Shown: positions 17,108 to 26,030 of the stretch, piece by piece
Layout: each line of letters begins with the position of its first letter
How positions within the stretch are numbered: the stretch's first letter is position 1
NCBI GenBank assembly: GCA_029263315.1
Contig: JAJCXR010000020.1
Span: 1 to 64,000 of the forward strand
DNA length: 64,000 nucleotides
Origin: Acidobacteriota bacterium
GTDB lineage: Bacteria > Acidobacteriota > Thermoanaerobaculia > Multivoradales > J023
Direction: 5' to 3'
Notes under the pieces: model-generated
Databases searched by the model: none
Seen by the model: only the letters and a program-made list of their open reading frames with translations
What the model was told of the DNA's origin: nothing
Program-made: the position numbers and the translations under genes

Positions 17108-18877
17108 GTGACGACCCCATCGACCGATCGTCGAGCGCAAGCCCATGACAGGCAGCTGCTGTTGTGGCCCGGCGTGGCCATCGTGGTGCTGCAGTGGCTG
17201 GCTCGATATGTCATCCCCCTTGGTCTCCCCGAGGCCTCAACTTTCGGGATCTTTTCTGGATTCCTCGGTTGGCTGGCGATCCTCGTTTGGTGGGTGTTCT
17301 TCAGCCGAGCCCCCCTGGTTGAACGTTGGGGTGGGGCCGCGCTGATGATCGTCGGGCTCGGCGCAACTCTGCTGGTTCTGCACCCGTCGATCGCGACGGC
17401 GATGTGGGGAATGATCTATGTCTTTTACGCAACTCCTATCCTCAGCTTGGCGTTTGTCCTTTGGGCGGTTGCCAGCCGAAAGCTGACCGATGGCCCGCGG
17501 CGCGTTGCAATGGTCGTCACCATCCTTCTGGCGTGCGGCGGGTGGGCTTTGTTTCGCATGGATGGAATGGGCTTCGGCGTCGGTGCGCAGTTCGTTTGGC
17601 GTTGGACTGCGACCCACGAGCAGCAGTTCCTGGCAGCGGGCGGCGACGGCGCAGCGCAGGTCTCTGCGCCGCTTCCGGCCATGGCAGGGGACGCCGCCAT
17701 CTGGCCCGGCTTCTTAGGCCCAGATCGTGACGGCGTCGTTGATGGGCTATCGATCGAGACCGATTGGGCCGTGTCGCCTCCGATCGAGCTGTGGCGACGG
17801 GCCATCGGACCGGGGTGGTCTTCCTTTGCGGTCCTCGGCGATCTGCTCTTCACCCAGGAACAACGCGGCGACAAGGAGGTCGTCGCTTGTTACCGTTTGA
17901 CCTCCGGTGAGCCGGTGTGGACGCACAGCGATGCCGCCAGGTTTTGGGAGGCGATCGGTGGCGCCGGGCCCCGTGGGACGCCAACCATCAGCCATGGGGC
18001 GGTGTTCACTTTTGGTGGCACCGGCATCCTGAATGCCCTCAATGCCCTCGACGGCCAGACCCTCTGGTCCCGTCAGGTGGCGCACGAAGCCAAGGTGGAA
18101 GTTCCCTACTGGGGTTTTGCGAGCTCTCCCATCGTGGTGGACGACCTGGTGATCGTCGCTGCGTCAGGTACCCTGGTGGCACACGAAACCGCCACAGGCG
18201 AGCAGCGCTGGGTCGGCCCAGGGGGTGGAGTGAGCTATAGCTCGCCGCAACTGCTGACCATCGACGGTGTTCCCCAGGTCCTCGCCATGAATGCGAAAGG
18301 GCTGATCAGTGTTCGTCCCGCCGATGGGGAATTGCTCTGGGAGCATGGGTGGCCAGGTGAGCCCATCTTGCAACCTAGCCTCAGCCAGGACGGGGATCTC
18401 TTGATCAGCGCAGGGCAAGGGAGTGGTGTGCGTCGCTTGACGGTGACGCAGAGTCGAGGTGCATGGTCAGTGGAAGAGCGTTGGACATCGACGGGTCTGA
18501 AGCCGTACTACAGCGAAATTGTCGAGTACGAGGGCCATGCCTTCGGATTTGACGGCAACTTTCTCGTTGGTATCGACCTCGAGGACGGTCAGCGCAAATG
18601 GAAGGGAGGACGCTACGGCGCCGGCCAACTGCTCCTCCTAGCTGACCAAGGTCTGTTGCTCGTGCTCACGGAAAAGGGCGAGTTGGTTGCGGTCGCGGCG
18701 AATCCCGACGCCTTTGAAGAGATCGCACGGATTCAAGCGATTGCGGGTAAGACGTGGAACCATCCGGTCTTGGTAGAGAATGTGCTGGTGATGCGCAACG
18801 CCGAGGAAATGGCAGCTTTTCGGCTCCCCGTCAGGAGGAGAAGGGCCCCTGAGGATCAGAGCCGGCTCAGCCAGTAG
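17108..18877 (+). CDS. Membrane-anchored PQQ-type beta-propeller protein
   Basis: 589 residues. The N-terminal about 150 residues form four or five membrane helices (LLLWPGVAIVVLQWLARYVI, FLGWLAILVWWVFF, AALMIVGLGATLLVL, ILSLAFVLWAVA, VAMVVTILLACGGWALF). The rest is a propeller starting with WPGFLGPDRDGVVDG, the usual lead-in of PQQ-binding-like proteins, with repeats such as ALDGQTLWSRQV, ETATGEQRWV, PADGELLWEHGW and DLEDGQRKWKGG. No catalytic residues of quinoprotein dehydrogenases are evident, so a scaffold or binding role outside the membrane is more likely. Its 3' end overlaps the convergent ParE gene by 22 nt. Confidence 0.85.
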   Translation: MTTPSTDRRAQAHDRQLLLWPGVAIVVLQWLARYVIPLGLPEASTFGIFSGFLGWLAILVWWVFFSRAPLVERWGGAALMIVGLGATLLVLHPSIATAMWGMIYVFYATPILSLAFVLWAVASRKLTDGPRRVAMVVTILLACGGWALFRMDGMGFGVGAQFVWRWTATHEQQFLAAGGDGAAQVSAPLPAMAGDAAIWPGFLGPDRDGVVDGLSIETDWAVSPPIELWRRAIGPGWSSFAVLGDLLFTQEQRGDKEVVACYRLTSGEPVWTHSDAARFWEAIGGAGPRGTPTISHGAVFTFGGTGILNALNALDGQTLWSRQVAHEAKVEVPYWGFASSPIVVDDLVIVAASGTLVAHETATGEQRWVGPGGGVSYSSPQLLTIDGVPQVLAMNAKGLISVRPADGELLWEHGWPGEPILQPSLSQDGDLLISAGQGSGVRRLTVTQSRGAWSVEERWTSTGLKPYYSEIVEYEGHAFGFDGNFLVGIDLEDGQRKWKGGRYGAGQLLLLADQGLLLVLTEKGELVAVAANPDAFEEIARIQAIAGKTWNHPVLVENVLVMRNAEEMAAFRLPVRRRRAPEDQSRLSQ

Positions 18878-19146
18878 TTGGGCCGACGCTTCTGGTGAGC
18901 TACTGCAAGAATTCGGATCCGGTCGGGTTCGATCACGTAGAGAAGGCTGAAGGGGAAGCGCCGAAGAAGAGCCCTTCGCACTTCTTTTCCAACCAAGGGC
19001 GCGGACTTGGGGTGCCCTTCGATTCTCTTCAGCGCAAGGCCAAGCTCCTCAAGAAAGGAGAAGCCAAGGGATTCAGCTTGCAGCTCATAGAAACGCGCCG
19101 CCTCGGTGACTTCGGTGTCTGCTTCGGCATGAAATGTAAGCCGCAT
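18856..19146 (-). CDS. ParE/RelE-superfamily toxin
   Basis: 96 residues from ATG 19146, which shares a base with the stop of the upstream antitoxin. LTFHAEADTEVTEAARFYEL, LKRIEGHPKSAPLVGKEVRR and RRFPFSLLYVIEPDRIRILA are the hallmarks of ParE-type toxins, which act on gyrase or mRNA. The tail HQKRRPNYWLSRL is also typical. The 3' end runs 22 nt into the convergent propeller gene. Confidence 0.88.
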   Translation of the reverse strand: MRLTFHAEADTEVTEAARFYELQAESLGFSFLEELGLALKRIEGHPKSAPLVGKEVRRALLRRFPFSLLYVIEPDRIRILAVAHQKRRPNYWLSRL

Positions 19147-19370
19147 CAAGCGATCGCGGCTCGGGCGCGACGCAGAACATCTTGGGAAGAAACCTCGACG
19201 GTATCTCCAGCCCTGAGCTCACCGAGCCGTCGTTCCGCTTCTGTAACCCACAGACGCAGGTTTTCTTCCTCACTGGGTGCATCGAGACTGAGGAAGAGCC
19301 GTTCCGCCAGGAGTGCACGCTCTGTGGCATTCAGTTTTAAGGCTTCACTTTCCAGATCATCTAGTCCCAT
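19146..19370 (-). CDS. Antitoxin partner of the ParE-type toxin
   Basis: 74 residues from ATG 19370, chosen over an upstream in-frame start because AGGAG lies 7 nt before it. It has the helical N-terminus LESEALKLNATERALLAERL with FLSLD, an acidic middle and EVSSQDVLRRARAAI, matching addiction-module antitoxins (TIGR02574-like). Directly upstream of and touching the toxin gene. Confidence 0.85.
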   Translation of the reverse strand: MGLDDLESEALKLNATERALLAERLFLSLDAPSEEENLRLWVTEAERRLGELRAGDTVEVSSQDVLRRARAAIA

Positions 19371-20191
19371 CGAGGATCTCCTGCTTGGTGGTTTGCAGCT
19401 CATCTGCCGGAGGCAATCTTATCCCACGAACACGAACCTGAGAATGCGAAGGGTCCCTACCCCCCCACCATCTCTGCCACCTCTCTCCCACCACCCGTCA
19501 CCAACTCGATATGCCGACCCAACCGGTCCAACGCCTCCCGCACCTGATCAAAATACCGCGCCTTGTGCTGCAAGTAGACCTTACCCGTGATTGTCCGCGG
19601 CTTGTGGTGGAGCCCGCCAAGGCCTACGCCACCGCTGTGAGGACGGAATTAATCCAACGCCAGGAATGGCGAAAGACGCATTATCGGATTTTCCTCGGGA
19701 CCAAGCCCTTAAAGCAGCGGACACCACATACCTATTAGTAGCGGCCTTCCCGAGCCAGTCCCCGCACGAAAAGACCACCATCTAGCGTTCGGGATCCTCG
19801 GCGACGGCTTGATGGCCACCAACCAGCCGGACGGCGACAGTCGGCAGGCGGAATGACTCGAACCCAGCGGTCGAAGGCTTGCTGCCAGCCTTGTGCGGCT
19901 TCGCCGGCACCCTGGTGGCGGCGGCAGGTGAAGAGTGAAAAGACCATTCCTTACAAAGACTTACGCGATATGACTTACCCCATTGCCTGGTTCTTCGCAA
20001 AAAGAGGTTGCATTCCTGAAAATCCTCAACTATTCTTCTTCCAGCCAAACTGGATTGTACAACGCTAGAAGCTACGCAGCTCGGAGTCTAAACTCGAATC
20101 AAAGGATGTCGGGCTAGGTTACGTTGCTAATTTTTTCGAGACCCCTTGAGGCAAGGCCTGGCACTGCACGGCCACAATAGGAGTAATAGCT
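19371..20191. other. Long gap with decayed coding scraps
   Basis: No intact gene. On the minus strand about 19456-19600 encodes a frame ending in KVYLQHKARYFDQVREALDR and IELVTGGGREVAEMVGG followed by a stop. It has protein-like composition but breaks upstream and its family is unknown. Another minus-strand scrap ends near 19782. The last part (after about 19950) is A/T-richer and leads into the radical SAM gene, which has AGGAG at 20178-20182 before its ATG. Confidence 0.45.
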
Positions 20192-21592
20192 ATGACTGCA
20201 GTCCCCAGTAACAAGCTTAGGATCCTAGGTAACGACGAGATCGCCGAAGCCGACTACAAGCCGTCTGACTACAATCACTTTGTGGACAAAGGCGACTTCG
20301 TTTGGGGAGTCAACTTCTTTTCTAGCTCCTTTGTACGCATTCCCCGGGAGACTTATAGAAGAGTCCGACGGGTTCTAGATGGTGAGCGTTCTGAGGAGCT
20401 CGAAAGCGTTAAGTCGAGTCTCATCCAAGGCAAGTTTCTCATCCCTGACAGCATGGATGAGATGAAGTATCTGAAGACCCGAAATCACCTGAGCCGCTTT
20501 GGGAATAAGGGACTGACACTGATCGTCGCGCCGACCCTTCGGTGTAACTTCGGCTGTGAATACTGCTACGTCGATCTCAACGCCAACAAGATGAAACCCG
20601 AAGATCGGGTAAAGCTGGGTAAGTTTTTCTATAACAAGCTTACCGATGGTACTAGGGCCCGAGTCGTGTGGACTGGCGGCGATCCGTCCCTCGCCATGGA
20701 CGCTGTCGAAGACATCAGTCATCGCTTTCTAGAAGCTTGCGAAAAGAAGGGTTCGCCTTACGAAGCGTCTCTCATCACTAACGGCTACCTGCTCCACGAC
20801 GACATGCGAGCCAGGCTCAAGAGCTCCAAGATCCATCGCCTTCAAATCTCAATCGATGGAAGCAAGGAATTTCACGACAGCACTCGCTACTTGCCCAAAG
20901 GCGAGCCTACCTACGATCGCATCATGTCGAACGTGGAAGACACTGTCGATGGGTTCAATATTTTCCTGCGTATCAATGTTGATCGGAAGAACAGCGACGC
21001 GATCCCCGATCTGCTCGAAGACCTCAAGAATCGTGGCCTACATGAGCGACTCTGGGTCTATTTCGCTCATGTCTATGATGCCAACGAAAACAGCGCCGCG
21101 TATGGCCATAACTGTCTGCCGCATGAACACTATGCCAAAGTCGAAGCCAAGTTGATGCGTCTCGCACTCAGCAACGGCTTCAAAATCGGCAACGGCGGTC
21201 TGATCAAGAAACCCATCAACACCTTCTGCGGCGCCAACTCCAAGAACTACTTCGTCGTGGATTCCAAAGTCAACCTCCTCAAGTGTTACCACGACTTCGG
21301 AGCTGCTGATAAGCACGGTATCGGGCATATCGGCGACGAAGGTCAAGAAGTCGTCACTAATCCCTATAACTTGATGAAGTGGCTCGGATGGGACCCGTTC
21401 GAGATCAAGGAATGCACGGAGTGCAAGGTTCTTCCAGTATGCATGGGGGGCTGCAGCCATAAGATCATGAATTCCAATATGCAGGTAGAGAACGGCTGCG
21501 CACGGCTACGTTTCTCGATGGATGAGATCGTCGAGCTCTACGGTGAGCTGAAGACTCAGAGCTTATCTTCCGGCTGCTCCGGGTGTACCTGA
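20192..21592 (+). CDS. Radical SAM/SPASM peptide maturase
   Basis: 466 residues. The N-terminal about 100 residues (YNHFVDKGDFVWGVNFFSSS, then LIQGKFLIPDSMDE) resemble the leader-binding front of peptide maturases. The radical SAM core has CNFGCEYCY with cluster cysteines at about 118, 122 and 125. The C-terminal SPASM region has further cysteines (FCGANSKNYF, LLKCYHDFG, CTECKVLPVCMGGC and VENGC) for one or two auxiliary 4Fe-4S clusters. Such enzymes make thioether or other C-linked crosslinks in RiPP precursors. The gene ends with CSGCT. A 42-residue precursor gene follows 98 nt downstream and a second radical SAM enzyme follows that. Confidence 0.92.
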   Translation: MTAVPSNKLRILGNDEIAEADYKPSDYNHFVDKGDFVWGVNFFSSSFVRIPRETYRRVRRVLDGERSEELESVKSSLIQGKFLIPDSMDEMKYLKTRNHLSRFGNKGLTLIVAPTLRCNFGCEYCYVDLNANKMKPEDRVKLGKFFYNKLTDGTRARVVWTGGDPSLAMDAVEDISHRFLEACEKKGSPYEASLITNGYLLHDDMRARLKSSKIHRLQISIDGSKEFHDSTRYLPKGEPTYDRIMSNVEDTVDGFNIFLRINVDRKNSDAIPDLLEDLKNRGLHERLWVYFAHVYDANENSAAYGHNCLPHEHYAKVEAKLMRLALSNGFKIGNGGLIKKPINTFCGANSKNYFVVDSKVNLLKCYHDFGAADKHGIGHIGDEGQEVVTNPYNLMKWLGWDPFEIKECTECKVLPVCMGGCSHKIMNSNMQVENGCARLRFSMDEIVELYGELKTQSLSSGCSGCT

Positions 21593-21690
21593 GCGTCGGA
21601 TTTCTAGCCCGGTACTCTTGCTGACTGCCCTAGAGTCGTTCTCTAGTCTTGCCAGCAGAGTATTGGATAAACCCTGTAAGGAGAGAGAAA

Positions 21691-21819
21691 ATGAGTGAAG
21701 AGAGCAAAGATCTTGAAATCATTTCTGACGCCCAGGAAGTTGATGATGCTGACCTCGAAGAAGTCAGTGGTGGCGGCTGCGCCAGTGGCTCAGGCTGCTG
21801 CGACGGTGACGCGCAGTAG
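21691..21819 (+). CDS. RiPP precursor peptide (42 aa)
   Basis: A short ORF with a strong AAGGAGAG site and ATG at 21691, ending in TAG at 21817-21819. The first about 25 residues form an acidic leader rich in Glu/Asp (ends DADLEEVSGG). The core after the Gly-Gly is GGCASGSGCCDGDAQ, with cysteines at 30, 36 and 37 among Gly/Ser. An acidic leader, a GG-like boundary and a short Cys/Gly core between two radical SAM genes is the classic layout of a modified peptide. I infer that it is the substrate of the flanking enzymes; the final structure is unknown. Confidence 0.85.
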   Translation: MSEESKDLEIISDAQEVDDADLEEVSGGGCASGSGCCDGDAQ

Positions 21820-21869
21820 TGAAGAGTTGATCCTCTCTTCTTGAGGAATCACTCTCCAACAGAATCCCA

Positions 21870-21910
21870 GAGCGCCCGCTGGTTCCTATTGGCGGAGCGG
21901 GCGGGCGTTC
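21870..21910 (+). terminator. Hairpin after the precursor gene
   Basis: GAGCGCCCGC (21870-21879) pairs with GCGGGCGTTC (21901-21910) over 10 bp with one G-T pair. It is followed by TCTTCTTGCA, only weakly T-rich. It lies between the precursor and the second radical SAM gene. It may let the peptide be made in excess over the downstream enzyme (partial terminator or 3' mRNA stabiliser). Confidence 0.6.
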
Positions 21911-21935
21911 TCTTCTTGCAGACTAAAAAACTCAA

Positions 21936-23555
21936 ATGTCAAAAGTTTTGGTTGCCATCCCGGGATCACCAGGACACAACGCGCAATACCTAGAGGCCGA
22001 GGTGCTCACCTCATTTCTTCGCCGAAGAGGCCACGAAGTCGAGCTTCTCGCTCTCTCTCAATTCGCTAGCGCCAAGATGGCCGCTCAGCGACTCTCCAGC
22101 ACAGACGCTTCACTGATCTACTTCCATCTTAGGGGCTCGAGGGAAATCTCTGCTCTGATGGAGTGGCAAGAGCTTGGATTGATTCAATTCGAGGGGAAAG
22201 TGCCTCCCTTCTGTCTCGCTGGAGGCCTTGTTGCGACTCATTTCGCACAGGAGATTCTTGATCGAGCCAAGTTCTTGCAAGGAGTCGTACGAGGCGAATT
22301 GGAGATCCCTATTGCTTGGCAACTTGATAGATCAACGGAAACGTCCTGGCGCGAAGGCCCCAGCCTGGTCACCAGAGACGAACGAGGAGGTTTCCAAGTT
22401 CAGCCTCCATCCTCCGACTCCCCCATTCAGCTATCAGAGCTTCCCGCCGCGGCGGATGATCTCCTCACGACTTCCAGTACCGGAACACGGCGGGTTCTCT
22501 TCGGGCGAGGCTGCCAAAGCGCTTGCCGCTACTGCGGTTTCGCTGACTATTTCAAAACCCTCTCAGCGCATCAATCGAGCCTATGGCGACCCCGCCCAGC
22601 CAGGCAAATCGTCGATGAGCTAGAAGATCTGAAAACGCGCTATGGCCTCGACAGTTTCGCTTTCCAGGCAGCGGTTTTCTTCGGCTATGACGCACGCGGC
22701 AGCCGAGCCGTCGAGGAGTTGTGCGACGAGCTGATCCGCCGTGGGCTCGGCATCCGATTCCACTTTGTGAGCCATCCGAATCATCTGGTTCGCAACGCTC
22801 CGCTGCTCCCTCTGCTCCAGAGAGCAGGGCTCGAGCAGGTTATTCTGGGACTTGACGGAGGCTCTGAGGAAGCTCTACGTCGTTTCGACGTCGAATTTAC
22901 CTGCCAACAAGGTCTCGAAGCCCTCGAGCTTCTCTCCCAGCATGCCATCTCTGTCATGCCGAGCTTCGTTTTCTATGACCCTTACACATCGCCCGATGAC
23001 ATCCGGGCCCAACTTCATTTTCTCGAACAAGCACGGCCTTACTTCAAGCATGAAAAACGCCCCTACAGCTACTTTCTCGACCGTCATCTTCTGAAGCGTG
23101 CCTTGGAACCCAAGCCGTTCATGCCGCTGATCGAGGACTTGAAGACGGACGGTCTCGTTCAGCCCAACCCTGAGGCACCTTGGGGCTCGCCACGGATTCG
23201 ATTCCGAAACACTGAAGTCGCCGCTTTCTACCGCGCCCACCTCCACATCGACCGCGAGCTTCTACAGCCGCTACGTCCTGTCCTTTGGAGTCGCCACTGG
23301 ACCAACGCCCGACCTGAGCTCGCGACTCTGCCTCTCGATGTTTTGCGGCACCTGGCCGAGGGTCTCGGCCTAGAAACGTCCGACGAGAAGGCCGCGCTCG
23401 TAGCAGCTCGCGAACTTGCGCGAGAACGCCTGGAGCCACTAGACCCGATCCTCGAAGACCTTTGCCAGGATCACCAAGTGAGAGTCTTGCAGGCCCTGGC
23501 CCCTCGCCTTGTGGCCCATGGTTCCTCAGCCATCGCCTCGACACGCCACCCATAG
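21936..23555 (+). CDS. B12-binding-type radical SAM enzyme
   Basis: 539 residues. The N-terminus (KVLVAIPGSPGHNAQYLEAE, then LTSFLRRRGHEVELLAL) has the Rossmann-like start of cobalamin-binding domains of class B radical SAM enzymes, although the DxHxxG base-off motif is not evident. The radical SAM core starts with GRGCQSACRYCGF (cluster cysteines about 193, 197, 200) and continues with the usual GLDGGSEEALRRF. Class B enzymes methylate or rearrange unactivated carbons. It follows the precursor gene by 116 nt on the same strand, suggesting a second modification step on the peptide. No transporter or leader peptidase is encoded nearby. Confidence 0.88.
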   Translation: MSKVLVAIPGSPGHNAQYLEAEVLTSFLRRRGHEVELLALSQFASAKMAAQRLSSTDASLIYFHLRGSREISALMEWQELGLIQFEGKVPPFCLAGGLVATHFAQEILDRAKFLQGVVRGELEIPIAWQLDRSTETSWREGPSLVTRDERGGFQVQPPSSDSPIQLSELPAAADDLLTTSSTGTRRVLFGRGCQSACRYCGFADYFKTLSAHQSSLWRPRPARQIVDELEDLKTRYGLDSFAFQAAVFFGYDARGSRAVEELCDELIRRGLGIRFHFVSHPNHLVRNAPLLPLLQRAGLEQVILGLDGGSEEALRRFDVEFTCQQGLEALELLSQHAISVMPSFVFYDPYTSPDDIRAQLHFLEQARPYFKHEKRPYSYFLDRHLLKRALEPKPFMPLIEDLKTDGLVQPNPEAPWGSPRIRFRNTEVAAFYRAHLHIDRELLQPLRPVLWSRHWTNARPELATLPLDVLRHLAEGLGLETSDEKAALVAARELARERLEPLDPILEDLCQDHQVRVLQALAPRLVAHGSSAIASTRHP

Positions 23556-23825
23556 GCTCCACAGCCTCCCTCGCCGGGGCACTCTAGTCCCCTCAAAGGC
23601 CGTAGTACGGAACTACGTTCTGGGCAAAAGGCAGCGAGCTGCTACAGCTTGGGCGCCAAGATGAGGCCGGGATGCCGAGGATTGAGGAATCTCACCAGAT
23701 GGAATTGCCAAAAGAGATATTTCTCTCATGGAAGCCAGATCACGGGCATAGAGTGACGCAAAGCCCCTCTGCACCGGTTTGCAATGGAGCCAACCGTCCG
23801 TCGCATGGGGGCGGAGGATTGTCCA

Positions 23826-24134
23826 ATGCGACACGTGATTCTGGTCGTACTTCTCGTCGGAAGCCTGGCCATCGCTCCGGTGGCTCTGGGTGATGACGGG
23901 GGCGGGTTCCTGTCGATTCGGGAATGGGTCGTCGAAGTGTGGAATAGCTTGGTGGCGAGTTTGGCGCCATCCGGCGATCATGGGCCTTTGATTGAGCCGG
24001 GTGGCACCGAGCATGGTCCCGTGATCGAGCCGAGTGGGTCAACACAAGATCCAGGCAGCCTAGATAATTGCCCCTACAGTGAACCAGGTGGTCTGGAACA
24101 TGGCCCCTTGATTGAACCAAGCGGCTCCACTTGA
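23826..24134 (+). CDS. Small secreted protein with repeated HGPLIEP motifs
   Basis: 102 residues from ATG 23826, supported by GGAGG 8 nt upstream; an earlier in-frame ATG would put the signal sequence inside the protein. Signal peptide MRHVILVVLLVGSLAIAPVA is followed by a short helix (IREWVVEVWNSLVASLA) and then near-repeats: HGPLIEPGGT, HGPVIEPSGS, PYSEPGG and a C-terminal HGPLIEPSGST. The repeats could be released peptides or a binding surface. The gene converges on an XRE-TPR regulator, ending 29 nt from that gene's stop. Family not known to me. Confidence 0.7.
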   Translation: MRHVILVVLLVGSLAIAPVALGDDGGGFLSIREWVVEVWNSLVASLAPSGDHGPLIEPGGTEHGPVIEPSGSTQDPGSLDNCPYSEPGGLEHGPLIEPSGST

Positions 24135-24163
24135 TTGAGCTTTGAATGACCCCATAGAAGCGC

Positions 24164-25432
24164 TCAACTGTGCCGACGAGTGAAAGCTCGTCGGCTGTTC
24201 TCTATCCGATTCTTGATCTCCAGCAAGAAAGTAGCTGTGAGTTGCTTGCCCTCCTGTTCGCAGCGCAACAGATCACGAATCGCAGCTGAAGCGAGCAAAT
24301 TCGCCTCAAGAGGCTCCAGAACCTTTCGCAAGATCTGCGCTCGGGCTTGAGCCTCGGCAACGCTTCCTGAACTCAGCAAGGCATCCACATGGTCACAAGC
24401 ACTCAAGGCTGCGTCGATGGGCGACATAGGAAGCAAAGAAGCCCAGGCGTCCTCGAATCCCTTGAATGAGGGTTCCCATCGTTTCAAATCAGCCAGGGCA
24501 CATCCTTCGAGCCATTGGAGCTTGCCCCGCTCGAAACGCCCTCGAATCAGTGGCTGCAATTGTTTGCAAATCACGAGTGCGTCTTCGGAACTGCCAGTGA
24601 CTTGAGACAGATGCCCCATCGTATGGAGAGCCGCTGTTTGATGCCGGCGTTCGGTCTCATCGAGAAAGCGAAGGGCAACCTCAAGGCATGTCCTCGATTC
24701 ATCATGGCGATCAAGATAGAAGAGAAACTGCCCTTGATCCACCAATATTTGGCCCAACCGACTGAGGTCACCACTCCTTGAGCACAGCACTGCCGCTTGC
24801 TCAGAAACGCTGAGCGCTGCTTGATAGTTGGCGGCCATTGAAGCCACTAAGAAAGACACTCTTTGCAGCAGATCGACCTCCCCCAATGGATCATGCTGGG
24901 CTCTTGCTATCTCGAGCCCTTCAATACAAGCGAGGAAAGCTTCTTCGTACCGAAAGAAGAATCGACACGTGCTCGCCCACACTCCGAGCGCCAAGGGCAG
25001 ATCCTCCAACTTGACGAGATCAAGCGTGTCCTCCAGCAGTTTCAGAGCCCTGCGTGGTTTGTCGTATCGCAGCTCATCCAACCACTCCAACCAGTGTCTC
25101 GGAATCGTGGAGGCCCCTTCTTCGGACTGCTCCAATCGCTCCCGCACTCTTCTAACGATATTCGGCACCGGACGCTTTGGAATTGGGATACCGAAGTCCA
25201 GCTTCCTCTCGGGTGCGGGAAACACCTCTGCGAAGATCTCGGCAGGATCGATTTCTGCGTTCTCGCAGATCCGCAGGAACTTGATGAGCATGATGTTGCG
25301 CGTCGTGCCCTGCGCCTTGCGCAGATAGCCAGCTGATACGTCCGATAACTCTTCGGCAGCAGAGAGCTTTTTGCCCCCGATCCGACGACGGACAGCGGCG
25401 ATCAATCGATCGACCCATTCCTCAGCCTGCAT
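24164..25432 (-). CDS. XRE-type regulator with TPR domain (RNPP-like architecture)
   Basis: 422 residues from ATG 25432, chosen because AAGGAGGG lies about 5 nt upstream. The N-terminus (about 1-70) has a helix-turn-helix-like segment (LSAAEELSDVSAGYLRKAQG). From about 120 on the protein is all-helical with TPR-like units (ALKLLEDTLDLVKLEDLPLA, FLACIEGLEIARAQHDPLGE, LQRVSFLVASMAANYQAALS, DRHDESRTCLEVALRFLDET). HTH-TPR proteins of the RNPP group bind small secreted peptides through the TPRs. The neighbouring repeat protein is a candidate ligand source. The HTH assignment is moderately sure; peptide sensing is inference. Confidence 0.7.
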   Translation of the reverse strand: MQAEEWVDRLIAAVRRRIGGKKLSAAEELSDVSAGYLRKAQGTTRNIMLIKFLRICENAEIDPAEIFAEVFPAPERKLDFGIPIPKRPVPNIVRRVRERLEQSEEGASTIPRHWLEWLDELRYDKPRRALKLLEDTLDLVKLEDLPLALGVWASTCRFFFRYEEAFLACIEGLEIARAQHDPLGEVDLLQRVSFLVASMAANYQAALSVSEQAAVLCSRSGDLSRLGQILVDQGQFLFYLDRHDESRTCLEVALRFLDETERRHQTAALHTMGHLSQVTGSSEDALVICKQLQPLIRGRFERGKLQWLEGCALADLKRWEPSFKGFEDAWASLLPMSPIDAALSACDHVDALLSSGSVAEAQARAQILRKVLEPLEANLLASAAIRDLLRCEQEGKQLTATFLLEIKNRIENSRRAFTRRHS

Positions 25433-25652
25433 ACATCCCTCCTTCTCGGTCATTGACACGGACACTGCTCATTTTGTGTTGTCTTTCTCGAAGATGCCAG
25501 TCGCATCTTCACTGACCTTTTCTGACGTGAACACGCCCTTTGGTCTCCGGGGGCTCCGTCTTTGAAGACGAGCATGGGCACCCCCTGCATCTTTTCTACG
25601 ATCTCCCTGTCGCCAAAAACCACCGATTCTGACCAAACCACAGGGAGACAAC

Positions 25653-26030
25653 ATGCTCGACCCCGCCCCCCTCACCATCGTCTACCGCGACGAAGACGCC
25701 GGACTCTGCATCGACTGCAGTTGCAACGTCGGCCTAGGCCCCATCGGCTGGTGCGAAGACGCCGGCGCCCTCTGCGACAGCTGCTTGACCGCACGGCACG
25801 CCCCCTTCGGCATGGTGCTGGTGACCATCAATATCGTGCGCGAGGTCGGCGACTACAAATCCCGAGGCTTCAAGGACGACAAACACCTCATGGGGCTGTT
25901 CCTGACCATGGCGCGCCTCTACGCCAAGACAGCCGACAAGTCGTGGCCGCGTCGACCGGTGGGCACCCTCGACGATTTCCGGCACTGCGTCGATCATCCC
26001 GAGGAGATGATGGTGGAATTCGATGCCTAG
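25653..26030 (+). CDS. Small Cys-rich hypothetical protein
   Basis: 125 residues with two Cys clusters near the N-terminus (LCIDCSCNVG and WCEDAGALCDSC) that could bind a metal, followed by an alpha/beta region. GGGAGA lies shortly before the ATG. The stop overlaps the start of the AraC-type gene by 8 nt, so the two are co-translated. No known family recognised. Confidence 0.65.
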   Translation: MLDPAPLTIVYRDEDAGLCIDCSCNVGLGPIGWCEDAGALCDSCLTARHAPFGMVLVTINIVREVGDYKSRGFKDDKHLMGLFLTMARLYAKTADKSWPRRPVGTLDDFRHCVDHPEEMMVEFDA

